Shown here piece after piece: positions 23,388-36,717 of a stretch of DNA of 64,000 bases (its first letter is position 1; each line of letters opens with the position of its first letter). The translations under genes and the position numbers were made by a program. Under the pieces are notes generated by a model. It saw only the letters and a list, made by a program, of their open reading frames with translations, was not told where the DNA came from and did no database searches. Origin of the DNA: Porites lobata (taxonomy: Eukaryota > Cnidaria > Anthozoa > Scleractinia > Poritidae); assembly GCA_942486035.1 (NCBI GenBank), contig CALNXK010000024.1:4361001-4425000 (forward strand), written 5' to 3'.

Positions 23388-24430
23388 GAGTTAAGCCTAG
23401 TTTAACAGTCGTTAAAGTTTTTATAAACTCAAGATTAAATGATATCTTGTCGTTTTTTCGTGGGCATTCAGGTTTGGGCTCAACTAATTCCTGAACCATG
23501 GGAGGATCATCGCGTAATTGTGGAGTAATAAACTGTGGTCTGGAGTTCAGTGTCAACATAATGTGAAGAATTGTCAGTCGCAAGCACCGATGTTTAGCAA
23601 TTAATGAATGAGGCTGAGTAGGATATTTATTAAATTTTCAACCTCGGATAATGCAATTCTAGCACTCTGATTGGTTCACTCAGTCTCGGTTATCAGCTCA
23701 TATACCTTAGTTTGACCTTATATGAAAAACAACACTGTTTTTTTTTCATATATGAAAATTTCTCTCGGACATTAAAGCGGCGGGAAAAAAGTAGATTTCG
23801 CGAGCTTTCTACAGACGAAACAACAGAAAAAAACAGAAAGCGAGTGCCATACTGGCACCGACAAAAAAAACACAAACTTTGGTTTGAAATCATTTAATGC
23901 TACTCCGAAGTTTCCTTACATAGTTAAAGAAATTCTTAAGCTTTATTTCTTCCGTACGTCGAGCCTATTATGTAACAACAACAACAAAAAAGTTTACCTT
24001 TAAGAATGGCTTGCAAGAACTTGGAGGAGTAAGTTTTCAAAACCATTATCAGATTTTTCGCGTGTTTGAAGAGCTTTTACACTTCTTAATACTCTCGCAA
24101 GTCCATAACGGACTGCATTAAAGGCCTCAAGTGAATCCCACAACGAGCGGCTTTCCATCGAACAACACAACAAATTGATTCGATTGACATGGTCTTTGTA
24201 CAGCTCCGGTTCCGTGGAGGAAGAATACGAAATTGAAGAGCAGTCAGGTCGACCTATCCAGCGTCAAATTCCACACTCACAGCGAGGGAAAGCGAAAACA
24301 GTCAGTCTCGTTCCCAGCAGTCTTCGGCGATTTCGGATGTGACGTTACCTCTCAATCCAAGCCTCCTCTTGTAACTCGGATATCGCGAACTGGCCTGGGT
24401 ACGAGGCTGGAAAACAGTACTTCTCGAGAA
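23388..24430. other. End of unit 2 and dispersed repeats
   Basis: 23470-23530 is a decayed copy of the orphan exon of unit 1 (GTGGAG replaces the donor). 23640-23910 and about 24300-24430 look like dispersed repeats. No gene recognised. Confidence 0.4.
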
Positions 24431-24431
24431 T

Positions 24432-24825
24432 AGAGTACCGAAGTGATGACGTCATAAAAATGAAATTTGTGAAATTATGGGATTTGTTAAGCTATTCTGA
24501 AAGAACAACGTCCAAGACGCCTACTCGCCAAAAATTAGCAATTCGGGGCAAATTGTCTCTGAGATATTAGCCCAGTTATGCTGTGACGATTCCATACAAA
24601 TCCTTCTAAATTTGGCTTGGTTCATAAGATTAGGAACCAGGTAAGATTTAGAAGGATTTGTATGGAGTCATCGGAGCATAACTGGGCTAATATCTCAGAG
24701 ACAATTTGCCCCAAATTGCTAATTTTTGGCGAGTAGGCGTCTTGGACGTTGTTCTTTCAGAATAGCTTAACAAATCCCATAATTTCACAAATTTCATTTT
24801 TTATGACGTCACACTTCGGTACTCT
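24432..24825. mobile_element. About 395 bp MITE with AGAGTACCGAAGTG ends, TA duplication
   Basis: AGAGTACCGAAGTG...GACGTCATAAAA at the left and the complement ending CACTTCGGTACTCT at the right, with arms matching over about 170 bp (for example AGAACAACGTCCAAGACGCC in both orientations). TA flanks both ends. No coding sequence. Confidence 0.75.
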
Positions 24826-24968
24826 ATAACGCACATGTCACGTGATTTTCCCTTGGTTTACCGGAAGTTACATTCATATCCGGTCTTTTTGTAATATTTA
24901 AATTTTAAAAAAAAATTTAAAATATTAATATTTACCAGTCGTTGGAAGTTTACGAAAATTTAATAAAA

Positions 24969-25080
24969 CAATTATACCGTTCGCGCTTGTTGGATATGAG
25001 ATAGTTATTGCTAACTCGGCGCTACACGCCCCGTTGGCTATTTACCACCTCATATCCAACAAGCGCGAATGGAATAATTG
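24969..25080. repeat. Hairpin CGCGCTTGTTGGATATGAG
   Basis: CGCGCTTGTTGGATATGAG (about 24982-25000) is mirrored by CTCATATCCAACAAGCGCG (about 25050-25067) around a 50 bp loop containing CTCGGCGCTACACGCC. Likely a small inverted-repeat element. Confidence 0.6.
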
Positions 25081-25165
25081 TAAGAATTATGCAGATCAAG
25101 GACGGTGTTATCCATCGAGGCCGTACAACCTGTGTAGCAGTGTGTGTGTGTAGGAGTAGTTCCCG

Positions 25166-25413
25166 AATTGTAGAAAATGGTTTATAGTAACAGACGAGTA
25201 TCATTCCCAGGATTCCTATCCCTACTTCCGCAGAGCGACAGTATTTGCACAATAAATCAAAAATCAGGATATACTTAAGAGGAATATGATTTATAAGAAA
25301 GAACAGAGCCGATCTCGATCAATCCCCTCCTGCCTTTGAGCATGTGTGACACGTGGCCATGTCCTTAAAGGTAAATTCCGCTCTCAGTTTTAAACCGTAC
25401 TATTGCCGGTTTC

Positions 25414-25444
<31 letters not shown>

Positions 25445-26639
25445 GAAAATCTCAACCGTTCAATACATAAAGTCCAGAATCTGGGAAATGAAAGGAGGTT
25501 AATATACAAATACTCTCCCCAAGATTCAGATCAAAGGAATATTTCGTATTCGAGATGTCAGAAGAAATTTTTTGCCCAAATTTATAAAGATTTGTATGGA
25601 GAAGCCATGCTGATGCCCATCCGGATGGGCACCAACATGGCGGACGGAAACCAACAGAAACATCTGTTACCGAGTTTTGCTACAAAAGCGCGAATTTCTT
25701 CCTCGAGGAACTCATAAACATTAAAGTAACACTGCTTCTGATACATGAACTGTCTAGATAGAAAAATTCCATCAAATAAGTCACTTTTTGCCTACATGAC
25801 AGCTCTCTCGGCTGTCATGTAAATGCCGCGTCACGCAAGAAATTCAAGCGTACTCTATCACAAAACCAAGAACCCTTTTGAAGCGAAAATTTGTATGGAA
25901 ATTAGTTTTCGGCTGCTCTAATAAATGATAAAAGTAAAATCTCAGTAGGATCTATAGTTTTTGGTTAGAATTTTAGTGACGTCATGTGAAAACCATCAAT
26001 TTTCTGTAGTTTTATTCAGTTTCCTTTAATTCAACAAATACAAAGAAAATCCTGCTTCAACCTAAGAAAAGATTTTACCTGCAATAGCCGCACCAAAATT
26101 GTGTTGGTTTACCGAATTTTGCAAAATTAAATTTGACAAATTTTGTCTGTTTAGACTTTCACAAAGCGTGTTCTCAATATCACTAAGCAGAGTAAATTTT
26201 AGAGACTTTGTACGTTATTTCTGAGGCAGCCTGTCGCCTGGTAGGTATTTTGACTGTTTTGATACTCAATTTGAAATTTACGGCAGATGTACAGCCGGGA
26301 TATAGAGCCATAAACGAAAAAATGTTATTTTAAACTTTCTCCCTCGGATGATGAAAAGTAACGCACATGCATTCTTTCGCGGGCCTGAATGGAGAGCTCG
26401 AAACCTTACTATCAAAAATTTCCGGAGGCTTAAATGAATAAACTTAACATGCAAATTTAACAGATTTTACATTATATAGTGGCCGGCAGAAGAAAAGATA
26501 TACTCGGTACGGATTCCAATACTTTCTTTAGCCTCCACCTTTTAAACGCTAACGACCGGATTCAGACTGGGTCAGGCTTCTTGTGTGCGGCAAAAATGCT
26601 TAATCATGCTCCGAAACAGTTGGTCCGTAAATGACGTCT
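25166..26639. other. 5' flank of unit 3
   Basis: Divergent homologue of 13870-15010. About 25385-25995 has no counterpart in unit 2 and is probably an insertion. No gene recognised. Confidence 0.45.
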
Positions 26640-26885
26640 CCAAACTTAATATGACTATACCGATAATATAGTAGATTGTTTACTCATTGTCCTTGCATAT
26701 TTAAGTCTGTTGCAAGCTCACATCCGCATTCGGATGGCCTTGGATGTTACGTCACAAGCGCGAAAAATTTCTCGTCCGCATTTTTGTACCTTCCTAGCTA
26801 GCATTCGATATTGACTTCACCTAACACCTTTTTGTGGAGGATAGACAAAAGGCTGTTTTCTGTTTCAAAAGATCTTTCCTTTATA
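26640..26885 (+). promoter_or_regulatory. Putative G3 promoter: TATA-like box, CRE-like site, hairpin
   Basis: ATATTTAAG (26697-26705), CATCCGCATTCGGATG inverted repeat, and TTACGTCA (26747-26754). Order and spacing match the other three genes. The proposed ATG is about 180 bp downstream of the TATA-like box. Confidence 0.45.
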
Positions 26886-29800
26886 ATGAAATTGTCTCCA
26901 GCGGTTACATCTCGCTCGACTGTACGTTTCTTGGCTGCTACAGTGATGTTCTATGTTGGTCTGGTTCACATCCTCGCTTTTGATGGTAAACTGGAGCGAA
27001 AACCGCGAGAAGAAGATCGCGTATCTACTGAAGGCACTGAAGTTGGTGGACAACAATCGCTGCTGTACCGTGATCGAAGAACGGTGAAAAATAACCGAAC
27101 TCCCAACCTGGCGGACTTTGCAAACCGGCTGAAAAATCTTGAAGAAAGGTAGCTAAATGTATTATGTTAGCTCGGCGATTTGCCATCTCATTTTGAGAAC
27201 TCAGTTAATTCGAGGCCATGGCAACATTCTGTTATTGTTAGACACTGTTCATCGGTTGCAATGTTCACACTGTTTGTAAAATGATGGATTTACTAACCTC
27301 ATTTCCTCCTCTTCGCTAAGCCACAACAAGAGCATACGTTTGTCTCGAATGATGATCAGACGATTTCATGAACTGGAGAAAAGGTTTGAGAAATGAAATT
27401 AAAAATGCATCATTGCTAATATAATTGCTTTTTTAAACTAACTACTTCTGAAATTGTTATTGCATGCTGGGAGAAATCTATTTAATATCTTGTCTAACGA
27501 AGAATGTGCTTTTGGCAACATGGCAAATCCCCTCTTTCCTAAAATGTGTAAAGTCGACTCCTGAGGTCAGGAAGGGGGACATTATAAGCCTTTAAGAGCC
27601 ATTTTCTGAGAAAATCGAGAATCGCAAGACACTCGTCAAAAAATCGAATTTTTATTTATTTTGCCAAAACATCCCTTTTAGTGACCTAATTTAAGGAAAA
27701 ATAGTTTTGGGTTCAAACGATTCATTTTAAAGGAGAAATTAAAAAAAGTTTGAAAAATCGATTTTATTCCTGTTTTTCGCACAAAACACGGCAGGATGCA
27801 ATGGCAACTTCGAGAGAAGGGTGAACGCGTAAGAAACATTCCCTGACATTGAAACTTCACCGAATTATTATTTTGTTCTTACTCTTGAAAACCTTAAAAG
27901 AAAATTTGAAAAAGAATGTCTTATATTTTTATAATCGACAAGTCTAAAGAGGTCATATTTGTGACGTTAGACATGCTAGAAAACGAAGGCCAACTTTGAC
28001 TATTAAAAAAGGCCTCTGGTATATGCCGCTTGATCATAAAATCAATATAAAATGGAACCTTGGCTTTTGTACTAGCTTACTGGAAAGTTTTAGCTCTGGA
28101 AATCAAATACCATCCTGACACCAAAGCAAGCGGTGAGAGCAATTGAATTGGGAAATTTATGCAAATTAGACGGCTTGCGGACGGTTGTCAAACTAAAAGA
28201 AAGGTTTTACATGAAAGGATTACTCACCATTGCTTGTAACACGTTTTTACGGCAAGGAAAGTTATTTCCAACTTCTGTTGCGTCGATTTGAGTCACAAAA
28301 TCCATAATTTTAAGCCAAAAGGTCCAAAAGACAAACGTACGTTTGCTCAGCGACTGCGCCAGAATCCGGCCGTGAATCGAAATAAAGTCACAACACGTCA
28401 CTGCAGTCCTTTGGAAGCAAGAGTTGCAAGAGTTTTTACTTCAGTCAGGAGGCCAAAAGATTGAAAATTCATCGCAAACTAATGACTTCGATTTTGAAAA
28501 CCTTTCATCACTTCAATCGTTCGTCGGCTGATATTAAACATCGCACAAGATCGTATGACCTTTGGCGTGTGACCGGAAATCGGTCACATACTTATGTCAC
28601 GTTAGCATACTGTCACTAATTTTAATACGATTTTTCACGTTTGCTTTCGACAAAAAATAGACTCATCGAAATAAAATCAGGCATGCTTTATTTGTTTGTT
28701 TGTTTTTTAATTTCTTTTATAGCCTGCAGAACTTGTTCCCCATGCATCGCGCGTGTCTCGCACCCCCAGTCCGCTTCGCAGTGCTAGCATGAAAAGCGCA
28801 AAAAACTGAAATTGACTCCTGTTCTGCAGTTGATTTCTTTTATAGACACCTTCTAGGCATTGACAGGCTGTGAAAAAAGTGTATTTTTTTTATTATTATT
28901 TTTTGAAGTGCTACATCATTTTCCTATAAATTTCAAACGTGACTGCTAAAAGACTGTTTGGAACCCGTGGATGGAGAAAAGCTGTGCCGGAGAGAAGGTC
29001 AACCTCCCAGCCGAGCAAACTTTTGCGAGCGTTTGTATGAGGAAAAAACTGACCACTTTGTCCGAGTCAACAGTGCTTGCGCATGCTGTCTTTGTCTAGC
29101 CTTGACCGTGTTGTCCCAGCTAGCTGAAGAAATATTAGCCGGGCTAGAAGGGTGAGGTCACCACTACCGGCTCAGTGGAGGGCTGACTTCCGGAAGCCCT
29201 CAACCCCGCCCACTACTGGTAGTAAGGCGTCTATCCGAACCAACCTTTTGTTTCTCATGTAAATGGTTTACCAAGTTTTGTAAGGAAATGGATGAAAAGT
29301 TGGCTTGCCCAGGGTAGCTTGGGAGGTGAGTAAACACCAGATAACCCCAATAATAAGCACAAACTTTGATTGTCAGTTAGATGTCCACTATTTTAAGTAA
29401 GCGACCTCGCATGTGATTGTCGCATCCATGCCCCCTTCCAGATCCCCTTTATTATCGGTAAGCCTCTGATAGGTCAAAGTAATACAGTCGTACCTCCAGT
29501 AGGCGACCACCAAAATGGTCTCTAACGGGAGGTGGCCGTTTAGAAGAATCGGACCACATGGGGTCTATTCCGAGAAGAGGTCCGGGCACTTTCTATTAAA
29601 TGGCGGTGTAACAAATTCCTGGCAAAATATTATCTTTTACCTCTTTTGAAAAATACAGCTTTTAAATCATGCTCAATTTAAAGAGGGATTCAGGTGAGTG
29701 AGATATAGAATAGTCTAGAATCACAACAGAATCTTCACTTTGTTGGCTACATCTACTAAGTTAGGATATGTGTAGTTCCACGATGTCACTAAAGGTCTTT

Positions 29801-32800
29801 ATATTTTCCAAGGAACATAGTGCACACAGCAAAAATAGAGAGCAGAGAATGCGTCAACTGGTCGCTTATGGAAAACAATTAACCGTGACGCCCAAAAAGT
29901 GGTCGCAGTCACTTACAGAAGGTCGTTTACTGGAGGTTCCAAATATAAGGCTTTGAATGGGAAAATTTGGTCTTTTGGATTGGCGGTCGCACATGGAGGT
30001 TCGACTGTGTTAGGTCTATTAGAGTATGAGCCACCATCACCTCACTGTGAGTGACGAGAGTCAGGAACGTATAGTATACACTCCCTTAGGATGCACAGAA
30101 TCGTTGTTTTGAGGTCCCGTTTAGCGAAATGGATCATTCAAGGGATGTGCTGAAGTCCCATAGTGAAATTTATAAGGTTTATGGGTTTTTAGTGCAAGGC
30201 GAAACACAATACTTCGGGCCCTGTTGTTCAAACGTTGAACAACAGGAAATCACTATCAAGCGAACAAGAAGAAGCAGTTGCGTTACTTATTGGATATAGA
30301 TTTATCCAGGGGAAAGCGTTAGTCCCGGGGGCGTTAGTCAACTTTTCGAACATACGGCCCCTAAGTCACTCTCCTCCGAAGACTTACCCTGGGCGACCAG
30401 GATAGGGGAATATAATACTCGACCTTCCTTGCATCATCGCGAGAGCCTATAGCCTTCACTTTCTTTTGGCTCGTCCTATAATCCTACCCAACGTTCGTGG
30501 GACAGGAAAGTCTGCGTGCGAGGCTTGGGAATCTAGGGAGACTATGGTAGCATGGTGCAAATAGCCGGGATGAGCTACTTTGTCCACACGAACCAAGAGG
30601 ATTGTGTCTGCTAGAAGAAATCAGATGTAGCTATCTGTGATAAGTAATATTCCAACAGTATAGGATCATAGTTTGAAGCCATTTCACAATCACTAGTTTC
30701 TACCCAACGTTCGTGGGACAGGAAAGTCTGCGTGCGAGGGTTGGGAATCTAGGGAGACTATGGTAGCATGGTGCAAATAGCCGGGATGAGCTACTTTGTC
30801 CACACGAACCAAGAGGATTGTGTCTGCTAGAAGAAATCAGATGTAGCTATCTGTGATAAGTAATATTCCAACAGTATAGGATCATAGTTTGAAGCCATTT
30901 CACAATCACTAGTTTCTGCGCACCTCTACCGGCGAGTTGTGGACAAAAGCAGCTGATAGCTGTATACGAACCTTTTTTCCACAAAATGGTTTCTGGGTTT
31001 TCGTATTCGACAGTGTCATGTATTGATTTTTTTAAATCTTAATCGAGGTCTTTTTTATTATGTACTGTCTATCTGACTGACCGTTTCTTTGTGTTTTTTT
31101 TTTCTCTGGTAATAACAGGTTTCATAATTTGGTCGCGGTTGGGGTTATAGGCTCCTTATCGTGAGCAAATAGCGAAAACCAAAGTAAACTATAGCGTTGA
31201 ATCCGTTGGCCACGGAGAATTGGTATTATTCTGCAAGTTCTTTACTACAGCAAGAGAGTATACTCCCTTGACTATGGGACATTTGGCCGGGGGAACTTAG
31301 TATTTTGACCCGGCATAGGGGAGGAGGGGAGGGGGAGGGGGTACCCTGGCCAGATTCCAAGTCACGGGGATGATCGAAGTATGTTTTTTTCTTGGTTTGA
31401 AAATATTTTGAACAAAAAAATTTTTTTTTTAGCTGTGGCTTTACTTAAGTATTCAAAATATTCGTTCTTTTTTGGTTTTGATTTTCGCTTCCACGGGTCA
31501 CTCACGACACTTGGAATCCGAGGTACCCCTCCTGTTTAGTACTTCGAAGGCAAAAAAGCTGTTTCCAAGCCTAGTAGGTAAATAAAAGAAAAATAAATAT
31601 GCATGGCTGTTTCTACTGCGATGAGGGGAGTTCTTGTCAAAAAATGTGAAAACTGTATTAAAATTGCTGACAACAGCTACGAAAATTTCGTGACAGCATG
31701 CTGACGTGACTGAAGCGTGTGACCAATTTCCGGTCACACGCCAAAGGTCATACGATCTTGTGCGATGTTTATTATCAGCCGACGAACGATTGAAGTGATG
31801 AAAGGTTTTCAAAATCGAAGTCATTTATAGTTTGCGATGAGTTTTTATTCCATTTGCCTCCTGACTGAAGTAAAAACTCTTGCAACTCTTGCTTCGACGC
31901 GTTGGGACTTTCGATTCACGGCCGGATTCGGACGCAGTTGCTTAGCAAACGTACGTTTGTCTTTTGGCTAAAAATTATTTATTTTGTGACTCAAAACGAC
32001 GCAAAAGAAGTTGGAAATAACTTTCCTTGCCGTAAAAACGTGTTACAAGCAATGGTGAGTAATCCTTTCATGTAAAACCTTTCTTTTAGTTTGACAACCG
32101 TCCGCAAGCCGTCTAATTTGCATAAATTTCCCAATTCAATTGCTCTCACCGCTTGCTTTGGTGTCAGGATGATATTTGATTTCCAGAGCTAAAACTTTCC
32201 AGTAAGTTAGTACAAAAGCCAAGGTTCCATTTTATATTGATTTTATGATCAAGCGGCATATACCAGAGGCCTTTTTAATAGTCAAAGTTGGCCTTCATTT
32301 TCTAGCACGTCTAACGTCACAAATATGACCTCTTTACACTTGTCGATTATAAAAATGTAAAGCATTGTTTATCAAATTTTCTTTTAGGACTTTCAAGAGT
32401 AAGAACAAAATAATAATTCGGTGAAGTTTCAATGTCAGGGAATGTTTCTTACGCGTTCACCCTTCTCTCGAAGTTGCCATTGCATCCTGCCGTGTTTTGT
32501 GCGAAAAACGAGCATAAAATCGATTTTTCAAACTTTTCCTAATTTCTCCTTTAAAATGAATCGTTTGAACCCAAAACTATTTTTCCTTAAATAAGGTCAC
32601 TAAAAGGGATGTTTTGGCAAAATAAACAAAAATTCGATTTTTTGACGAGTGTCGTGCGATTCTCGATTTTCTCAGATAATGGCTCTTAAAACAGTTTCAA
32701 CACTGTGCATAGGCTTGGGTCTCCTATTATAAAAGTACCGGGACACCCCCTTTAAAGAGGAAAACGCTTTTTGTTGGTCTGCACTGATAAATGTTGAAGA

Positions 32801-35800
32801 CTTGCAGCCTGCTTGTGTGGGAAGATAGTTTTCAGATCCAGAATCGGACATGCTTCCGTTTAAATACGACAGTTATTGTTGATTATCTATAAACTAACTA
32901 ACATTCCTCGTATCTGTCATATCACTCCCATTTTAAAAGATCTTCATTTGTTGCCCACCAAATACAGATTTGAAATTGAAATTGTGTATTAAAATTCAAG
33001 TGCCTCTATGGACTTGCACCACAATATCTGGTTTATCTTATTGCGGTCGCTGCCCAGACAAGGTATAATCTTATGTCCAGGAATGCAACTTTGTTGGTAC
33101 CAGCCAACGCACGGTGTCTACCTAGACTTGGTGACCGAGCCTTTCAGTCGGCTGCTCTCAAACTGTGGAACAGTCTTCCGGCGGAGATCAAAAACATTCA
33201 GAACCTCACATCTTTTAAGTGAGCTCTCAAAACGTACTTTTTTAAGATAGCTTTTTAATTGACATATTCATTTATTTTTAATTTTTAGTTTTTATCTGTT
33301 TTTTAATTTCATTTTATTATTTTATTACTACTATTATTATTTTTTAACATAGAATTTAATCGACTTACATTTTTATGATACCTTTTAATTCGACTTATTT
33401 TTATCTTATCGTCTGTTATGCGTATATGCCGGAACATATTTATATTTTATATGCGCAATATAAGTTTTATATTTATTTTATTATTATTATCAGACTTGAT
33501 TACAGTCTTTTTCCTTTCATCCACGCAATAATTTCCTAGAGCAGAAGAAGCGTACTAAACAGCTCGAAAATACAACAATGCTTGACTCTTGTAAAGTTAA
33601 AGTCAAGCTGCATTAAGGCGGAACTGGTGGTTGAACTGGGGCACAAGACACGAAGGTCCCCGTTACACTATCCCTGACAATTTCTATGTTTGACTCTTTT
33701 TTGCAGATTTGATGGCTTACTGCGATTATCTCCTCGACCAGCGGGGGAGTCTTACGGGTCACTTTTGACCTACATTCTTGGTAAAATATGTTGTTCAATC
33801 CTATTGCAAACTAGTACGAAACTACCTAAAAGCAACTAGCGAGTTTCATTAATATCCGGTAGGCAACATGAACAGCCGGAAATATTCAATTCAGGTGTTT
33901 TGCTCCAAAACTTCAGTCCTTTTAAAAACTTAAAATAAGCAACTTTATGTTGTCGTTGATTTAGTGTTATAGAATGCGTAAGCAACAATGTGACCCAAGA
34001 ACCGGTATGTAATTCATTTGCCTGGTAAATTTGCGTTATCTGTGAGTGGCATCACCCAACCTCTTTCCTGGGGCTTTTTCCTTAAAAAAAAAGAAAAGAA
34101 AAATGGGGAGGGGGGCGGTTTTCTAAGCGAAAAATCACTGGTAACGAAGCTGTGACATCGCTGTTCTTCTTTTTCAGGACAACATATGCAGAACACCGGA
34201 AAGGGACGAGTTGGACCACCTGGCCCTCCTGGGAAACAGGGACCGACTGGTGCTCCTGGGAAACAGGGACTGGTTGGTACTCCTGGGACACAGGGGCCTG
34301 CTGGTGGTCCTGGGAAGCCAGGACCAATAGGAGCAAAAGGATCAAAAGGTATCAAGGACAAACGACATAGAGATCAAGGGAAAAACTGAAGCTTTTATAA
34401 CACCAACTGTGAATGTAGGAAAAAGAGCAAAAGAAACCCCTCTCAGTTTAACATACCAGTATTTACAAGTTAGCCACCCGGTTAGCTGTAAACAATAAGT
34501 TCCATTAATCGCCGAATTTCAGCTAATATCTTACTTCTGGGGCTTTTGCAAGCAGGCCATTTTTCAATCGTTATATGCGTGATTTGTAATTGACAGTTCC
34601 AATTTTGAGCACTTAAATGCTGCAATAAGTCGAGATTGAGTGCTTGGGGTCTTTTTTATACTTTGTAGGGGAACAGGGAAAACCAGGAACTAACAAGTCA
34701 TTCCCAGGCCCTCCTGGTCCCCAAGGAAACCAGGGAGCAGTTGGGAAGACTGGAGCCCAGGGACCACAAGGTGCAAAAGGAGAAAAGGGACAGGATGGAT
34801 CTGGAAATTCAGGGGTGAAGTACGTTCGCTGGGGAAGAACCACATGTCCTAGTGGCGCTCAGGTAGTTTACAAAGGTAGGAAAACAGGGGCCCACAAATG
34901 ATAAGTTACCATTTACCCGTCTTGGTAGCGAAAATCTCTTGAAAACTCGGCCTCTTTGGAATATACATGACTTTCTTCACGAACTTGTAAGACAATTTCT
35001 TTTCTTTTTCGCCATAGCATGCCTTTTCTTGTTTTTGTATCATTTTGTGTGTAACCACTGCTCACTTCGACTGGCTGTTGCTAACTTCGGGCGGTGTAAA
35101 TTTCTCACGAATCAATAGACTCAATTGAACTGAACTCCTATGTTTCTAACAGAGAGAACGACGAACTGAAAGCTGAAGACTAGTCATTATCAGTAAAATT
35201 TCTAAAGTTTCTCAAAGTTGTTTTACATTAATCCGGTTCAGTCTTTAAACGTTAACATCACGTTTCCTTTTGTTAACTCTCTCCAATCTTTCCTGCATAT
35301 TACCGCTCTTTGTAATATCAAACCTGGATCTACCCATCATCTTCCACGGTCGAAAATGAAGGCAGAGTGAGATCTGGGTACGAGATTGTACCCCTCGTTT
35401 TTCCTTAACAACGTGCGCTGTACGTGCGCTGTCACTGGTTACTTCGAGGTCACATGACATCTAACAACAAAAGTCTTTCCCGCCAAAAGTGTCTCAGCGG
35501 GCAACATTGCAAAATATATTTCGTCGGAAGATTAATAGTGCACTGTAATCAGCGAATGATAACCAGCATGGACCGCTCGACAGTGCTCGACGAGATTTAA
35601 TTTTTTTAAATTTGCACACGAGGTAGCCAGTTTGTTTGTTGGGCATTTAGCAAAGTACTTAATGACTGGTCCCTCGGAAAACTATTTAATTTTGTTTCCC
35701 TCGAATCTAATTGTCATTTTGATTTTCGGGAAAAAAAATAACTATTTCTCTTGGGATCACAGGGCACCCCATGTTCACATTAGCCCACTGGAAGCCATCC

Positions 35801-36717
35801 TCGGAGACCCAGGGGCAGTCAGTCGGGCCGGGAGAAAAGGCGCTACAAAAGTTTCAAGTACTTAAAAACTTTTGTAGCGCCTTTTCTCCCGGCCCGACTG
35901 ACCGCCCCTGGGTCTCCGAGGATGACTGGAAGCCAGATTATAAGGATTTGTATGGGAATTTATCGTAAGATCAATAAAACTGTTAAAATGCACATAAATA
36001 GCCATTTAAGTGTCTATACCTCATAATGAGTTGTGTCTGTTTTGTTCTCTTATTGTTTCCCTTCCTAACTGTAAACGCCATTTTAGCATGTTTTGATGTT
36101 TTCGGTAATGGCGTTTATAAGACTGAAAACAGTGAGAGGAAGTGAGGAAAGTAAGGAGGTGCATATTCCAGAGTATTGTACCAGATTGAACCCCCAAAAC
36201 TCTACAACCATAATAATTTTTTCTCCTTGTACCAGGTAGAGTGGGTGGAGAAGGCCACACTCGCCACGGTGGTGGAGCGAACTACCTCTGCCTTCCCCAC
36301 GATCCAAAGTATGACAAGTACAAAAATGGCCATCAGTTAGCTGGATACGTGTACGGCACTGAATATGAAGTGCACCAATACAACGGAGACCCTTTTAAGA
36401 GAAATCTCCATAATCATGAAGTACCATGCGTCGTCTGCTTCGTCAAGTCACGTGGTTCAATGCTGATGATGCCCGCTAAGAATGACTGTCCGTCTGGATG
36501 GACCGAGGAGTATCATGGGTATCTGATGACTGCATATCATGGCCACGGGCATTCAACCGACTTCATCTGTGTTGACGGGGATCCAGAGTATGTTCCTGGT
36601 AGCAATGCCAACAATGATGGTTCTTTGTTGTACCCTGTGGAAGGCGTTTGTGGTTCACTACCGTGTCTCCCTTATGTCAACGGTCGGGAGTTGACATGCG
36701 CTGTGTGTACCAAGTGA
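26886..36717 (+). CDS. G3: intact membrane-anchored short-chain collagen C4-like protein (419 aa), giant intron 2
   Basis: Exons 26886-27148, 27321-27383, 33707-33780, 34178-34348, 34669-34875 and 36236-36717. Residues 13-32 are hydrophobic (VRFLAATVMFYVGLVHILAF). RDRRT is at 62-66, followed by the NRT sequon. A coiled coil spans about 75-110. Exon 4 encodes four tandem 9-residue units of the PGKQGPTGA type. Exon 5 continues the collagen and begins the globular domain (YVRWGRTTCPSG); exon 6 completes it with nine cysteines. It differs from its paralogues at HTRHGGG, VPCVVCF and YHGHGHST. Intron 2 is 6.3 kb, because a 5.1 kb inverted-repeat element and a LINE fragment inserted there. Exons and splice sites are all intact, so the gene is plausibly functional. 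Confidence 0.85.
29484..30008. mobile_element. Nested MITE with CAGTCGNACCTCC termini
   Basis: CAGTCGTACCTCCAGTAGGCG at the left (from 29485) and the complement GCACATGGAGGTTCGACTG at the right (to 30007). The flanks are TA and TG, consistent with an aged TA duplication. The internal GGTCTCTAACGGGAGGTGGC is a degenerate repeat of the same theme. Tc1/mariner-like by its ends; the family is not certain. Confidence 0.6.
30485..30916. repeat. 216 bp perfect-like tandem duplication
   Basis: 30485-30700 repeats at 30701-30916 with one visible difference (AGGCTTGGG against AGGGTTGGG). No coding sequence. Either a recent duplication or an assembly artefact. Confidence 0.85.
32896..33492 (+). mobile_element. 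5'-truncated CR1/L2-like LINE, RT C-terminus and 3' tail
   Basis: The coding remnant shows HITPILKDLHLLPT near 32928, then in a shifted frame YGLAPQYLVYLI (from about 33004), GDRAFQSAALKLWNSLP and NLTSFK, the usual last domain of CR1/L2-like reverse transcriptase proteins. It has a frameshift and stops. The 3' tail is AT-rich and ends in (ATT)n at about 33478-33490. The matching G1 intron (about 4335-4355) lacks it. Confidence 0.8.
35797..35925. repeat. Near-perfect 60 bp-stem hairpin in G3 intron 5
   Basis: ATCCTCGGAGACCCAGGGGC...CGGGCCGGGAGAAAAGGCGC is followed within a few bases by its complement (AAAACTTTTGTAGCGCC...TCTCCGAGGAT). The loop is AAGTACTT-like. Non-coding; a foldback MITE or strong RNA hairpin. 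Confidence 0.8.

Larger units (their letters stand above)
27595..32686. mobile_element. 5.1 kb element with about 1.1 kb inverted arms in G3 intron 2
   Basis: The left end AGAGCCATTTTCTGAG and right end CTCAGATAATGGCTCT are flanked by TA (27593-27594, 32687-32688); TTAA can also be read on both sides. The arms (27595 to about 28700 and about 31560 to 32686) match with small indels, for example TGCGAAAAACAGG... against its complement near 32500. The 2.9 kb interior holds a nested MITE (29484-30008) and a 216 bp tandem duplication. No transposase frame was recognised, so it looks non-autonomous. Confidence 0.75.

Noticed and set aside
33008..33250. 80-codon frame as an independent gene
   Set aside because: The adjacent frame encodes the known C-terminal LINE reverse-transcriptase motifs (GDRAFQSAALKLWNSLP), so this frame is an overlap.
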